From assembly GCF_017498485.1 (NCBI RefSeq), contig NZ_CP071795.1, positions 496,001-560,000 on the forward strand: a DNA stretch of 64,000 bases, written 5' to 3'. The notes under the pieces were generated by a model. It saw only the letters and a program-made list of their open reading frames with translations. It had not been told where the DNA came from and made no database searches. The translations under genes were made by a program, and so were the position numbers. Below, piece after piece: positions 9,233 through 17,847 of this stretch. Each line of letters begins with the position of its first letter. The first letter of the stretch is position 1. The DNA is from Polaribacter batillariae. GTDB lineage: Bacteria > Bacteroidota > Bacteroidia > Flavobacteriales > Flavobacteriaceae.

Positions 9233-9592
9233 TTACCTAAATTTATCGGGATTATTCATCATATAGTTTAAAAGTTTTCCAACTTCTTCACTTTTGCTTT
9301 GTAAATCTAATTTCTTTTCTTCGGAAATATATTCACAAGCAACTGCAAAGTCTAACCATAATTGAGTTTCAGAATTCTCACTATCAGCGTCAGAAATTTT
9401 ACTTTTAAAATATTTTTCATATTGCCTTTTTCTATAACCTTCAGAAATATTTGAACATACAGAACGACTCGAACGAACAATTTGTGATGTCAAACTAAAT
9501 AATTCAGACTTTGGAAAAGTTTTTGTAAGCTGAAAAATCTCCATTGCCAATGCAAAGCCTTTTTGATATGCTAATAAACTTTTAAAACTCAT
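9233..9592 (-). CDS. S23 / four-helix-bundle protein (23S rRNA intervening-sequence family)
   Basis: 119 residues, the usual length for the family. It shows the family signature: the N-terminal FKSLLAYQKGFALAMEIFQ, then FPKSELFSLTSQIVRSSRSV followed by CSNISEGYRKR, and a late 'ETQLWLDFAVACEYIS' stretch. Members form a pentameric helical bundle; some are encoded within rRNA intervening sequences, and relatives (Avd) serve diversity-generating retroelements. Here the gene is alone, wedged between the AAA gene and the 345-residue gene. It has CAGTCTTCAG-type repeats on both sides, so it looks like an insertion into the cluster. No reverse transcriptase is nearby. Role unknown. Confidence 0.9.
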   Translation of the reverse strand: MSFKSLLAYQKGFALAMEIFQLTKTFPKSELFSLTSQIVRSSRSVCSNISEGYRKRQYEKYFKSKISDADSENSETQLWLDFAVACEYISEEKKLDLQSKSEEVGKLLNYMMNNPDKFR

Positions 9593-9599
9593 GTTTTTA

Positions 9600-9750
9600 G
9601 TATTCTGTTTTTTAGTCTTCAGTCGGCAGTCTTCAGTTGGTAATCTAACTCTACTTTCTTAAACTGCTATTTCGTTTTTTCTTATTTTTATTTATTCGAC
9701 TTTTTTATTTTACAAACAAACTGACTGAAAACTGCTAACTGAAGACTGCT
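9600..9750. repeat. CAGTCTTCAGT-type repeats as an inverted pair
   Basis: Left arm CAGTCTTCAGTCGGCAGTCT and right arm CTGCTAACTGAAGACTGCT are imperfectly complementary and bracket about 80 bases of AT-rich DNA. The repeat runs up to the stop codon of the 345-residue gene. Confidence 0.75.
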
Positions 9751-10787
9751 TACTTTAAAGAGCTCACTTCAATCGGGCTTTTCGCTAATTTATGCAGTAC
9801 TTCTGGAGTTCTATTGTGCAATAATTGAATGATTCTGTGAGGTGCAAAAACATATTTTTGTTTGATAACCTCACTCCATTTTTGTAAAGTCTGCTTCGAA
9901 AAAAAACCACCTTCTGTAAAAGTTTCTCCAGAGAAAACTTCATCTATTTTTAGTGATAAAGCATATGATTCTAAAGGAATTTCTTTTTTTGAAATTCCGC
10001 TTAAAATAGCGTGTGTTATTTTATTTTCATCTTTTGCAAATACATTATGAAAGGGTCCTAAATCGATTCTTTTGATGTGTTTTGGCTGAATATCAGGTAG
10101 TTTTCGATCAATATTATACGCCATGGTATCTAAAGGCATTTGCCTATCTGCACTTTCTTTTAAGACCTGATAAATTTTTTCTTTATCTTTTAATGCATTT
10201 TTTCCTTCGTAATTAAAATACATATAACAAATGAAGGGCCTGTTATGACTTACATCATAAAAACTCCAACTTGTTATATATTCGTAGGAAGCATCTTTTG
10301 GAGCATCTAAAATTTTACCTTGTACAAATCTGTTGAAGATTAATTGTTGATCCACAGATTTATAATACACAATAGATGCTGCTTGAAACAGTCGATCTCT
10401 TCTTACAGGTTGCTTTTTCTTTAATAAGGTGTCTAAAAATTCTTCTTTTAAAGAATCGATATCTGTTAATTTGTGAATGTATTCGTTTTTTAATGCCAAA
10501 TCGTTGTACAAAAAACGGAATTCTAAATAATTAGGAAAACCAGAATCTGTTAAATCGACTTTCATGTTATCTTCCTCATCATACATATACTTAATACGCA
10601 TGGCTTCAATGGAATATAAAAGTAAATCGGAATATTGCTTAAAAATTAGCAATTCTTGCTGACTGCATAATTTTTCTTGCTGAATGCTTACAATGAGTTC
10701 TTTTAAGACAAAATCTACCATTTTATGGTAAAAAACGTATTGTTCTTTTGAATCTAAAAGTGCAGAATCTAAAGGTGTTGTAATCAT
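9750..10787 (-). CDS. Conserved protein of unknown function, 345 residues
   Basis: A soluble, mostly helical protein without signal peptide. Visible features: an N-terminal helical region (QYVFYHKMVDFVLKELIVSI), a middle part with the aromatic run SWSFYDVSHNRPFICYMYF, and a C-terminal part ending HRIIQLLHNRTPEVLHKLA. No catalytic motif recognised. The 'Y..Y..SW..YD' and 'RPF.CYM' pattern suggests a compact folded domain. It probably belongs to the conserved backbone of the AAA cluster together with the coiled-coil protein at 11.6-12.9 kb; the MazEF pair between them looks like an insertion. It starts 3 bases after the toxin stop. Confidence 0.65.
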   Translation of the reverse strand: MITTPLDSALLDSKEQYVFYHKMVDFVLKELIVSIQQEKLCSQQELLIFKQYSDLLLYSIEAMRIKYMYDEEDNMKVDLTDSGFPNYLEFRFLYNDLALKNEYIHKLTDIDSLKEEFLDTLLKKKQPVRRDRLFQAASIVYYKSVDQQLIFNRFVQGKILDAPKDASYEYITSWSFYDVSHNRPFICYMYFNYEGKNALKDKEKIYQVLKESADRQMPLDTMAYNIDRKLPDIQPKHIKRIDLGPFHNVFAKDENKITHAILSGISKKEIPLESYALSLKIDEVFSGETFTEGGFFSKQTLQKWSEVIKQKYVFAPHRIIQLLHNRTPEVLHKLAKSPIEVSSLK

Positions 10788-10789
10788 TT

Positions 10790-11122
10790 TTAAAATTTAA
10801 GAATATCGTTTAAAGTTTTTTTAATTACCTCAACATCTTTTAAAGAAATTTTACCAATTTTTTTATCTAACCGGGTTTTTGAAACAGACCGAACATGAAA
10901 AGTTAACACTTCTGATGTTTTTTCAAGTCCGTTTATTTCATTTGGGTTTATAATAAGATTGCCTTTATAATTTTTAATACTCGTTGTTAAAGGGCAAACA
11001 ATAACCACTTGTAAATATGCATTTAACATATTTCCACTAATAATTACTGCGGGTCTTCTTCCACTTTGCTCACTTCCTTTTGTCGGATTTAAATACAACT
11101 CCCAAATTTCGCCTTGCTTCAT
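10790..11122 (-). CDS. MazF/PemK-type endoribonuclease toxin
   Basis: 110 residues, the typical family length. It shows the family pattern: GEIWELYLNPTKGSEQSGRR then PAVIISG near the N-terminus, VVIVCPLTTS in the middle, and HVRSVSKTRLDKKIGKIS toward the end. MazF toxins cut mRNA at short sequence motifs when the antitoxin is lost. The upstream gene is a ribbon-helix-helix antitoxin, six bases away, in the normal antitoxin-first order. The target sequence cannot be predicted from here. Confidence 0.93.
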   Translation of the reverse strand: MKQGEIWELYLNPTKGSEQSGRRPAVIISGNMLNAYLQVVIVCPLTTSIKNYKGNLIINPNEINGLEKTSEVLTFHVRSVSKTRLDKKIGKISLKDVEVIKKTLNDILKF

Positions 11123-11128
11123 TTTGGG

Positions 11129-11365
11129 TTATATCTTATTAATATCGTTAAAATACTCCTGCATTCCTTCTTCTGCAATCGACAAAATATCTTTGTCTAA
11201 AGCAGCTTGTTTATAAGACTTTATATAGCTTGCTTTTTCTAATTGCTCTAAGTACAATTCTAACGCTTTTTCTAATAACCTGTTTTTTGGTAACTGTAAT
11301 TCTTTTGCCAAATTAGACAATCTTTCTAGAAGATGGTCTGGTAATGATGATGTAAATGTTGCCAT
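11129..11365 (-). CDS. Ribbon-helix-helix antitoxin of the MazEF-type pair
   Basis: 78 residues. The N-terminus (ATFTSSLPDHLLERLSNLAK) has the short beta strand followed by helix of RHH/CopG DNA-binding antitoxins; KELQLPKNRLLEKALELYLE supplies the second helix. The remaining ~35 residues (SYKQAALDKDILSIAEEGM) are the probable toxin-binding tail. It is expected to repress its own promoter. A TATATTTG box at 11383-11390 reading toward the gene gives a very short leader. Confidence 0.88.
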   Translation of the reverse strand: MATFTSSLPDHLLERLSNLAKELQLPKNRLLEKALELYLEQLEKASYIKSYKQAALDKDILSIAEEGMQEYFNDINKI

Positions 11366-11382
11366 TTTATATTTATTTTTTA

Positions 11383-11390
11383 CAAATATA
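11383..11390 (-). promoter_or_regulatory. Candidate -7 box of the antitoxin-toxin operon
   Basis: On the minus strand the bases read TATATTTG, an exact match to the Bacteroidota TAnnTTTG box, 18 bases before the antitoxin ATG. No clear TTG element lies about 19 bases upstream, so support is partial. Confidence 0.5.
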
Positions 11391-11454
11391 ATTTATATTT
11401 ACGAAGTTTATTTAAAAACATTGTTTTATTTTGAAATGTGTTTTTGAGCTAGTG

Positions 11455-11552
11455 ATTCAGTAGGTAGTCTTCAGTCTTCAGTAGGCAGTGTTCAGTCATC
11501 AGTCATCAGTCATCAATTTATAATTAATTTTAACTAATGACTGTAAACTGAA
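11455..11552. repeat. CAGTCTTCAGT / CAGTCATCAGT repeat tract
   Basis: A run of CAGT words: GATTCAGTAGGTAGTCTTCA, then CAGTAGGCAGTGTTCAGT and three successive 'CATCAGT/CATCA' copies, closing with TAATGACTGTAAACTGAATA. Same word family as 9031-9226, 9600-9750 and 30798-30874. It separates the MazEF pair from the coiled-coil gene. Confidence 0.75.
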
Positions 11553-11559
11553 TACTTTT

Positions 11560-12903
11560 TTAAGACAATAAATCGTCGTTTGAAGATTCTTTTTTTGGAG
11601 CTACAGTTGGCTCGTCATCATTTCCAGAAGGTGCATTTGCATCTGCTTTGTAATAATCTTCAAAAATTTCTTTCATATCGATTCCATATCTATCTGCAAA
11701 GTTTTTTTGAATATCTACATCTTTCTCACGTATTTCGTGTAATGCCTCTGCATAGGTACTGTAAACACCTTTCATTACTTTTTCATGAACGGGTATATTT
11801 TCCATCATATCTTGGCGTGCTCTTGCGCTTGCAGAATGCATAGAAGCCAAAGTTTCTCCGATATGTTCATCTGTTTTTACACCTAAATGCTCTAAAATTG
11901 CCGCAAATTCTTGATCAGTTCTTGCTTTTAAGGCTACTATATAACCATCGTAATATTTTAATCTTTCTTCTGTATCGCTCTTTAATTTTGCCCTGTGTGT
12001 TTGTAAATTAGAACGCAAAGAAGTTAATACTTTAATGGTTAAATTGTGTTTGTGCACAAAACTGTCTTTACTGGCTGCCAAAGTTGTATATGCATTTTTC
12101 AATCCTTCTAATTCTTCTACTTTTTGTTCAATTGATGTTACTTTTCCAATGGCCTCTGAATAGGCTGTAGATTGTTTGTCTGCTATTTCATCTAATTCTT
12201 GGCGTGCTTGTTTTAAAAGTGCATATTGCTCTTCTAATTTATCTTCTACTTCTTTCTTTTTTTCTAACGCTTTTGTATGGTTTTTGGAAGCTTCTACAAT
12301 CGCTGTTTTTAGTTTTTCTTCTACTTCTTTAATCTCTACCTCTCTATTCTTTAAACGAGTAACTGCTGCTTGAGATTTAAAAGAAAGTTCGCCCAATAAA
12401 GTTTGAATATCTGCACTCTCTATTCGCTCTTGAAACATTGCTTTTGCTTTATTATCTGCGCCTGCTCTTACTTTTTCTGCTTGTGCAAATTCTGCTTCTT
12501 CTCTTTTAATTTTAGATTTTCTTCCCCACAAATTATTCCACCAAGTATCTGGTTTGCTTTTTGCGTCTTCTAATTCGATTCTTGCTCTTTCTAATGCTTT
12601 TTGAGCATCGTCTATTACTTTTTGTTCTTCTGCATTTAATGCCGAAAAACCTTCGAATTTAATACCAACTTCGTCTTGATAATCGGTTAAATCTTTAATG
12701 GCATCTAACAAAGTAGTTCTGTCTTGTTTTGCCATATCTACAACATCATCTAAAGTTGCATTTAATATTTTTTGGCGCTTTTCTGGGTCTTCTTCTTGAG
12801 ACAATTTAGATTTCATTGTATCAATCGCTTTTCCCCAATTTACATCTACCTTTTCGGTTTTTTTTGTAGAATTTGTTTCTAATAAGTCAAAGTCATCTGC
12901 CAT
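11560..12903 (-). CDS. Long coiled-coil cytoplasmic protein of unknown function
   Basis: 447 residues, highly charged, no signal peptide. Residues about 95-290 are heptad-rich coiled coil (KVIDDAQKALERARIELEDA; EVEEKLKTAIVEASKNHTKA; KEVEDKLEEQYALLKQARQE). A more structured helical part follows (KYYDGYIVALKARTDQEFAA, FADRYGIDMKEIFEDYY). The tail is acidic and disordered (GNDDEPTVAPKKESSNDD). It vaguely resembles TelA-like helical proteins in layout, but I do not see a TelA motif. It is the first gene of the minus-strand cluster and may be the partner of the AAA ATPase (inference). Confidence 0.7.
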   Translation of the reverse strand: MADDFDLLETNSTKKTEKVDVNWGKAIDTMKSKLSQEEDPEKRQKILNATLDDVVDMAKQDRTTLLDAIKDLTDYQDEVGIKFEGFSALNAEEQKVIDDAQKALERARIELEDAKSKPDTWWNNLWGRKSKIKREEAEFAQAEKVRAGADNKAKAMFQERIESADIQTLLGELSFKSQAAVTRLKNREVEIKEVEEKLKTAIVEASKNHTKALEKKKEVEDKLEEQYALLKQARQELDEIADKQSTAYSEAIGKVTSIEQKVEELEGLKNAYTTLAASKDSFVHKHNLTIKVLTSLRSNLQTHRAKLKSDTEERLKYYDGYIVALKARTDQEFAAILEHLGVKTDEHIGETLASMHSASARARQDMMENIPVHEKVMKGVYSTYAEALHEIREKDVDIQKNFADRYGIDMKEIFEDYYKADANAPSGNDDEPTVAPKKESSNDDLLS

Positions 12904-13108
12904 TTGTATTTCGTTTTTAAGTTGAACCTTTTTTTAAGTGAAGCAATTTCGTTAATTTTTTTTAATTATAACAAAATACTTTATACTATCTGTAGCTTTT
13001 TTTGATGGTTTGTTACAAGATTTTTTCTTTTTTTATGAATTTGATAAAAATATTCGTGTTTGTTTATTATTTTAAAAAAAATCTATCAATTGTTACTATA
13101 TTGCCACG

Positions 13109-16100
13109 ATGCAAACTCGTAAAAAATACATTTTTTTAGCTCTCTTCATTTTTATAAATGTTGGGGCTTTTTATGCGCAATTGAGCAAGAAACATTTTAT
13201 TCCGCCTTTAACATATGCCGAAAGAGGGAATGCGAATCCTAATGACCAGTATTTTTATATTTCAACTCCTAAAAATGAAAATATTTCTTTTAGGATTAAA
13301 AAGATTGGAAGTGTAACTGATATTACAGGAACAGTTTCACGAGTAGATCCACAAATAATTTCATTAGATAATGGAGATGGACAATTATTTGTAGATTCTA
13401 GTCAAACAAATGTTGTTCATAAAAATAAAGGGTATATTATTGAAGCAGATGATGTTATTTATGTTTCTGTAAGAATGAATGCAGGTGGTCCAATTGGAGC
13501 TACTAGTGGCCCACAAGCTGGAGCCTTGGTTAGCAAAGGTGCAGCTGCCTTAGGAACCACTTTTAGGGCAGGAATGTACACAAACGAAAACCCACAAACT
13601 AATTACCTAAACTTTATTTCTGTAATGGCAACACAGAACAATACAAATGTTCTTTTTTCTAACTTAACTGCAGGGATTTTAATTAAAAATTCGTCAAATA
13701 CTGGAACATCTTCAATCTCTACAACTTTAAATGAAGGCGAAAGTTATATTATTGCTACCAATGCATCTGATAACGAAATAAACAAAGATGGTTTAATAGG
13801 AACATTAATTATTTCTAATAAAGACATAGTTGTAAATGTAGGATCTGCAAATGGTAGTTTTGGTTCTGGAGATGGAAGAGATTATGGATTAGACCAAATT
13901 GTAGATGTTTCTAAAGTAGGTACAGAATACATTTTTGTTCGTGGAAACGGAAATAATGATTGGGAAAAAATACTTATTGTTGCTCACACAAACGATACAG
14001 ACATTTTTGTTAACGGAAATTCAAGCCCAATTGCAACAATAGATGCAGGAGAATATTATCCAATTGACGGAAACAATTACAGTTCTAATAATAACATGTA
14101 CATACAAACTTCTGAAAAAGTTTTTGCATACCAAGGAATTGGAGGTTTAAACAATTCAGGAAACCCTGCAGAAGCCAACCAAGGAATGTTTTTTGTACCA
14201 CCATTAAGTTGTGAGAACAGAAAAGCTGTAATAAATATACCAAAAATAGATAAAATTGGTGGATTAGTATTTACAGGAGGCATTTCTATTATAACTAACA
14301 AAACTGCAACTGTTAATATAAATAACTTACCAATAGACAACCAACCAACTACTGTTAATGTTAACGGACCTTTTAACGTAAGTGGCAATTCTGAGTATGT
14401 AACTTATAAATTAACGGGTCTAAATGATAATGTTATTATAGAAAGTACAGACGAATTGTATTGTGCCTATTTTAATTCCAATACGAATGCAAGTTCTGGG
14501 AGTTTCTACTCTGGTTTTCCATCTGCTCCTGAAGTTAATTTCGATACTTCTATTTCTACTGTTGGAAATTGTATTGGAAACGATTTAAAATTAAAAGCTG
14601 CCAACGATGCTATTTTTGATGAATTCGAGTGGTTTTTTGATGATGGAACTGGTTTTGTAACTACTACAAATACAACAACAGAAATAATGCCAACTTTACC
14701 AGGAAAATATCAATTAAGAGCAAAAATAATTTGTAATGGCACCATTGTTAGCTCTTGGAAATCTATCGAAATTCCCGTAAGTATTTGTCCTGATGATTAT
14801 GATAAAGATGGAATTATCGACAATTTAGATGTAGATATAGACAATGACGGAATTTTAAATTGTGATGAATCTAAAGGAAATGCAACTTTAGATATTTCCA
14901 CAATTTCTGCTCCAGTTATTATTTTTAATAACAACTCTACAAACACCACTACAACTGGAAATATTTCTGGATCTGGAAATACTTTTGTTGGAAATGTTAA
15001 TGGAAATTTCACTTCAACAGTAAACACAGGCACAAGCTCAGAAGGTATTTATGAAATTAATTTCAATAAGAATATTAATTTTATTTTTAAACAAAATACC
15101 ACTGAAACACATACTTCTAATACCGACGAATTTTTTATTCTTAGAGTGGGCCCAAACAATAAAAATATCACACTTTTAGACCCCGATAATCAGCTTTTAA
15201 TTGACAGTAATTTAGATGGTGATTTTGAATCTGGAAATACACAATTTTCTGCTTCTGAAATTAAGTTCAAATACGCAGCAACACTTTCTGGAAGTACTGC
15301 TACTTTTAGTTTTGTCGCAAATCAAGTAAATCAGATTACTTTTGAACATCGCTCAAATTCTCTTACAACTCCATCCGTTTTTAACGGAAATATTAAATTG
15401 ACTTGTTTTTCTTTAGATTCAGATAACGATAGTATAGAAGACATGTTCGATTTAGATTCCGATAATGATGGAATTCCTGATCTATACGATGCTGCAGGAA
15501 AAACAGTAACACTAACAAATACTGATACAAATTCTGATGGTTTAGACGATATTTTCGACACCATAACAACCAATTTAGACAGCGATAATGACGGAATTAA
15601 AAATTACTTAGATATCGATTCCGACAATGATGGAATTTTCGATTCCACAGAAGCTAACCACAATTTAGATACCGATTTCGATGGATTTGTTGATAATTTT
15701 ACAGACAGCAATAACAACGGATTAGCAGATGCTTTAGAAAATAATTTAACAATAAAAACACTCTCTTTAAAGTATATAATTGCAAATACAGATACCGATA
15801 ATTTGGCAAATTTTGTAGAATTAGATTCAGATAACGACGATTGTTTTGATGTTACAGAAGCTGGTTTTACAGGAAATGGTTCTGGAATTTTAAATGCGAC
15901 TCCTTTTAATATTAATGCCAATGGAAAAGTTATCAATAATGCTGATGGATATACAAATCCTAACAATAACTACAGAATTGAAGCAAAAATTGAGGTCGCC
16001 AAATTTAATAATGCTACTTTTTGTGAAGGCGAAACCAATGAAATAGAAATTACATCCAATGCAGATGCCTTTCAATGGCAAATTTCAACAGATAATGGTG

Positions 16101-17716
16101 CTAACTTTTCTAATATTACAGAAAATTCAATTTTAAGTGGCGCAACTTTTAGGAACGTAAATAGCGAAAAAATAGAAATTTCAAATACTCCTACCGATTT
16201 TAATCAATATCAATTTAGAGTGGTTTTAAACAAAACAGGAAACAGTTGTGGGAAAATTTCAGGGGCTATTACTTTAACGGTAAATCCAAAACCAATCATC
16301 TTAAATAACATTGTGCAATTAAAACAATGTGCAGACGATGCTAGCGAAAACACAACTGTAAATTTAACAGAAGCCGAAATAAACATTTCAACAGACCCAA
16401 ATGTAATTTTCACCTATTATGCTGATGAAAATAGTGCTGAATTAGGATCTCCAGAAGTCGCAGACAAAGAAAAATATCCTGTTAACAGAACTGCTGAAGC
16501 ATGGGTAAGAACAACATCCGAACTTGGTTGTTATACCATTTCTAAAATTGAAATTACAGCTTCTTTTGCAGGAAATGTTGCTTACAATACAACTTTTGAA
16601 GAATGTGACGATTTATTAGATGACACTGGAAATAATTCTGACGGAGATGGCATCTCTAATTTTGATTTTAGCAGTGCAGAACAAGAAATAAAAAATGCTT
16701 CTACAATTCCAAATGATATTCTTGTTTTTTTCTACGAAACACCAGAAGATAGAGACGCTGCCACAAATCCGATTCTAGATATTTCTAAACATAGAAATAA
16801 TAACCACCCTTCTTATGCTTTCAATCAAACCATTTACATCAAAATAAAAAATAAAAATAATAACGATTGTGAAGGTATTGGAAAACTCTTTTTAAAAGTA
16901 AACCAAATTCCTAAGTTTTCAGTAACTGGTGAAGCACCAGAAGAACCTATAATTATTTGTTTAAACAACATTCCTTTTACAGTAGAAGCAGAAAATCCTG
17001 CTGAAAATTATAGCTACGAATGGAGAGACGAAAACAATACTATTTTAGGAAATTCCATTACTCAAGAAATTAATAAGGGAGGAAAATATACCGTTAAAGC
17101 ATCTACAATTCCATCAAGTGCAAATGAAAAAATTTGCAGTAGAGAAAGAACAATTACAGTAGTAGAGTCTAATATTACGCCTTTAGACGAAAGTTTTATT
17201 ACTATAAAAGACGGTGCTTCTGGAAATTCAGACAATTTAAGTGTTCAAATAGACATTCCTAAAAATCCAAATTCTGTAGAAGAATATCGCTATGCTTTAA
17301 CAAGAGAAAATGGAGTTTTTGTCAGAAACTTTCAAGACAGCAACATTTTCGATAATATTAACGGTGGTGTTTATAAAATAATCGCAGAAAATAAAAATAG
17401 CTGTGGAACATCTGAATTATTAATTTCTGTACTTCAGTTTCCAAAATTCTTTACCCCAAATAATGATGATAAAAATGATTATTGGCAAATTAAGGGCGTT
17501 AACAACACATTATATCTAAACAGCAACATAACTATTTTTAACAGATATGGAAATTTAATAGGACAATTTCCTATTGATAATCGTGGTTGGGACGGAACAT
17601 TTAATGGCAAAACACTTCCTTCTGGAACCTATTGGTACAATATCGTTTTAATTCCCACAGATACTTCTAAACCCCCAATTCATAAAAAAGGAAATTTTTC
17701 ATTACTTAGAAAATAA
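13109..17716 (+). CDS. Very large secreted protein with type IX secretion (type B) sorting domain
   Basis: 1535 residues. A signal peptide (KKYIFLALFIFINVGAFYAQ) ends near residue 23. Residues about 30-480 look like an IgGFc-binding-protein N-terminal-type beta domain (FISVMATQNNTNVLFSN; DIFVNGNSSPIATIDAGEYY; SEKVFAYQGIGG). Calcium-binding thrombospondin type 3-like repeats with DxDNDG words follow at about 560-580 and 770-930 (DYDKDGIIDNLDVDIDNDGI, LDSDNDGIPDLYD). Ig-like beta domains come next. The last ~90 residues are the gliding-motility/T9SS type B C-terminal domain (PKFFTPNNDDKNDYWQIKG, IFNRYGNLI, GWDGTFNGKTLPSGTYWY). Expected to be exported across both membranes and displayed at or shed from the cell surface, perhaps as an adhesin. 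Confidence 0.93.
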   Translation: MQTRKKYIFLALFIFINVGAFYAQLSKKHFIPPLTYAERGNANPNDQYFYISTPKNENISFRIKKIGSVTDITGTVSRVDPQIISLDNGDGQLFVDSSQTNVVHKNKGYIIEADDVIYVSVRMNAGGPIGATSGPQAGALVSKGAAALGTTFRAGMYTNENPQTNYLNFISVMATQNNTNVLFSNLTAGILIKNSSNTGTSSISTTLNEGESYIIATNASDNEINKDGLIGTLIISNKDIVVNVGSANGSFGSGDGRDYGLDQIVDVSKVGTEYIFVRGNGNNDWEKILIVAHTNDTDIFVNGNSSPIATIDAGEYYPIDGNNYSSNNNMYIQTSEKVFAYQGIGGLNNSGNPAEANQGMFFVPPLSCENRKAVINIPKIDKIGGLVFTGGISIITNKTATVNINNLPIDNQPTTVNVNGPFNVSGNSEYVTYKLTGLNDNVIIESTDELYCAYFNSNTNASSGSFYSGFPSAPEVNFDTSISTVGNCIGNDLKLKAANDAIFDEFEWFFDDGTGFVTTTNTTTEIMPTLPGKYQLRAKIICNGTIVSSWKSIEIPVSICPDDYDKDGIIDNLDVDIDNDGILNCDESKGNATLDISTISAPVIIFNNNSTNTTTTGNISGSGNTFVGNVNGNFTSTVNTGTSSEGIYEINFNKNINFIFKQNTTETHTSNTDEFFILRVGPNNKNITLLDPDNQLLIDSNLDGDFESGNTQFSASEIKFKYAATLSGSTATFSFVANQVNQITFEHRSNSLTTPSVFNGNIKLTCFSLDSDNDSIEDMFDLDSDNDGIPDLYDAAGKTVTLTNTDTNSDGLDDIFDTITTNLDSDNDGIKNYLDIDSDNDGIFDSTEANHNLDTDFDGFVDNFTDSNNNGLADALENNLTIKTLSLKYIIANTDTDNLANFVELDSDNDDCFDVTEAGFTGNGSGILNATPFNINANGKVINNADGYTNPNNNYRIEAKIEVAKFNNATFCEGETNEIEITSNADAFQWQISTDNGANFSNITENSILSGATFRNVNSEKIEISNTPTDFNQYQFRVVLNKTGNSCGKISGAITLTVNPKPIILNNIVQLKQCADDASENTTVNLTEAEINISTDPNVIFTYYADENSAELGSPEVADKEKYPVNRTAEAWVRTTSELGCYTISKIEITASFAGNVAYNTTFEECDDLLDDTGNNSDGDGISNFDFSSAEQEIKNASTIPNDILVFFYETPEDRDAATNPILDISKHRNNNHPSYAFNQTIYIKIKNKNNNDCEGIGKLFLKVNQIPKFSVTGEAPEEPIIICLNNIPFTVEAENPAENYSYEWRDENNTILGNSITQEINKGGKYTVKASTIPSSANEKICSRERTITVVESNITPLDESFITIKDGASGNSDNLSVQIDIPKNPNSVEEYRYALTRENGVFVRNFQDSNIFDNINGGVYKIIAENKNSCGTSELLISVLQFPKFFTPNNDDKNDYWQIKGVNNTLYLNSNITIFNRYGNLIGQFPIDNRGWDGTFNGKTLPSGTYWYNIVLIPTDTSKPPIHKKGNFSLLRK

Positions 17717-17810
17717 AAAGAGAGGTATTAAACCCTTTCAAGTTTTTGTGTAAATTTAAAAAAAAAATTATAACAACATCAAAAATCTCGTTATGGGTTT
17801 CACAAGAATA

Positions 17811-17838
17811 TTTCTTAATTTAGCTGAAAATTAAGAAA
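17811..17838 (+). promoter_or_regulatory. Hairpin in the leader of the carboxylase gene
   Basis: TTTCTTAATTT and AAATTAAGAAA form a perfect 11-bp stem with loop AGCTGA, ending 9 bases before the ATG. It may influence ribosome access or end transcription from the T9SS gene; it lacks a U tract. Confidence 0.45.
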
Positions 17839-17847
17839 CGCATTCCT

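Noticed and set aside
15331..15966. Long minus-strand frames inside the T9SS type B gene
   Set aside because: They are shadows of the DxDNDG-repeat coding sequence, with low-complexity Ser/Phe content.
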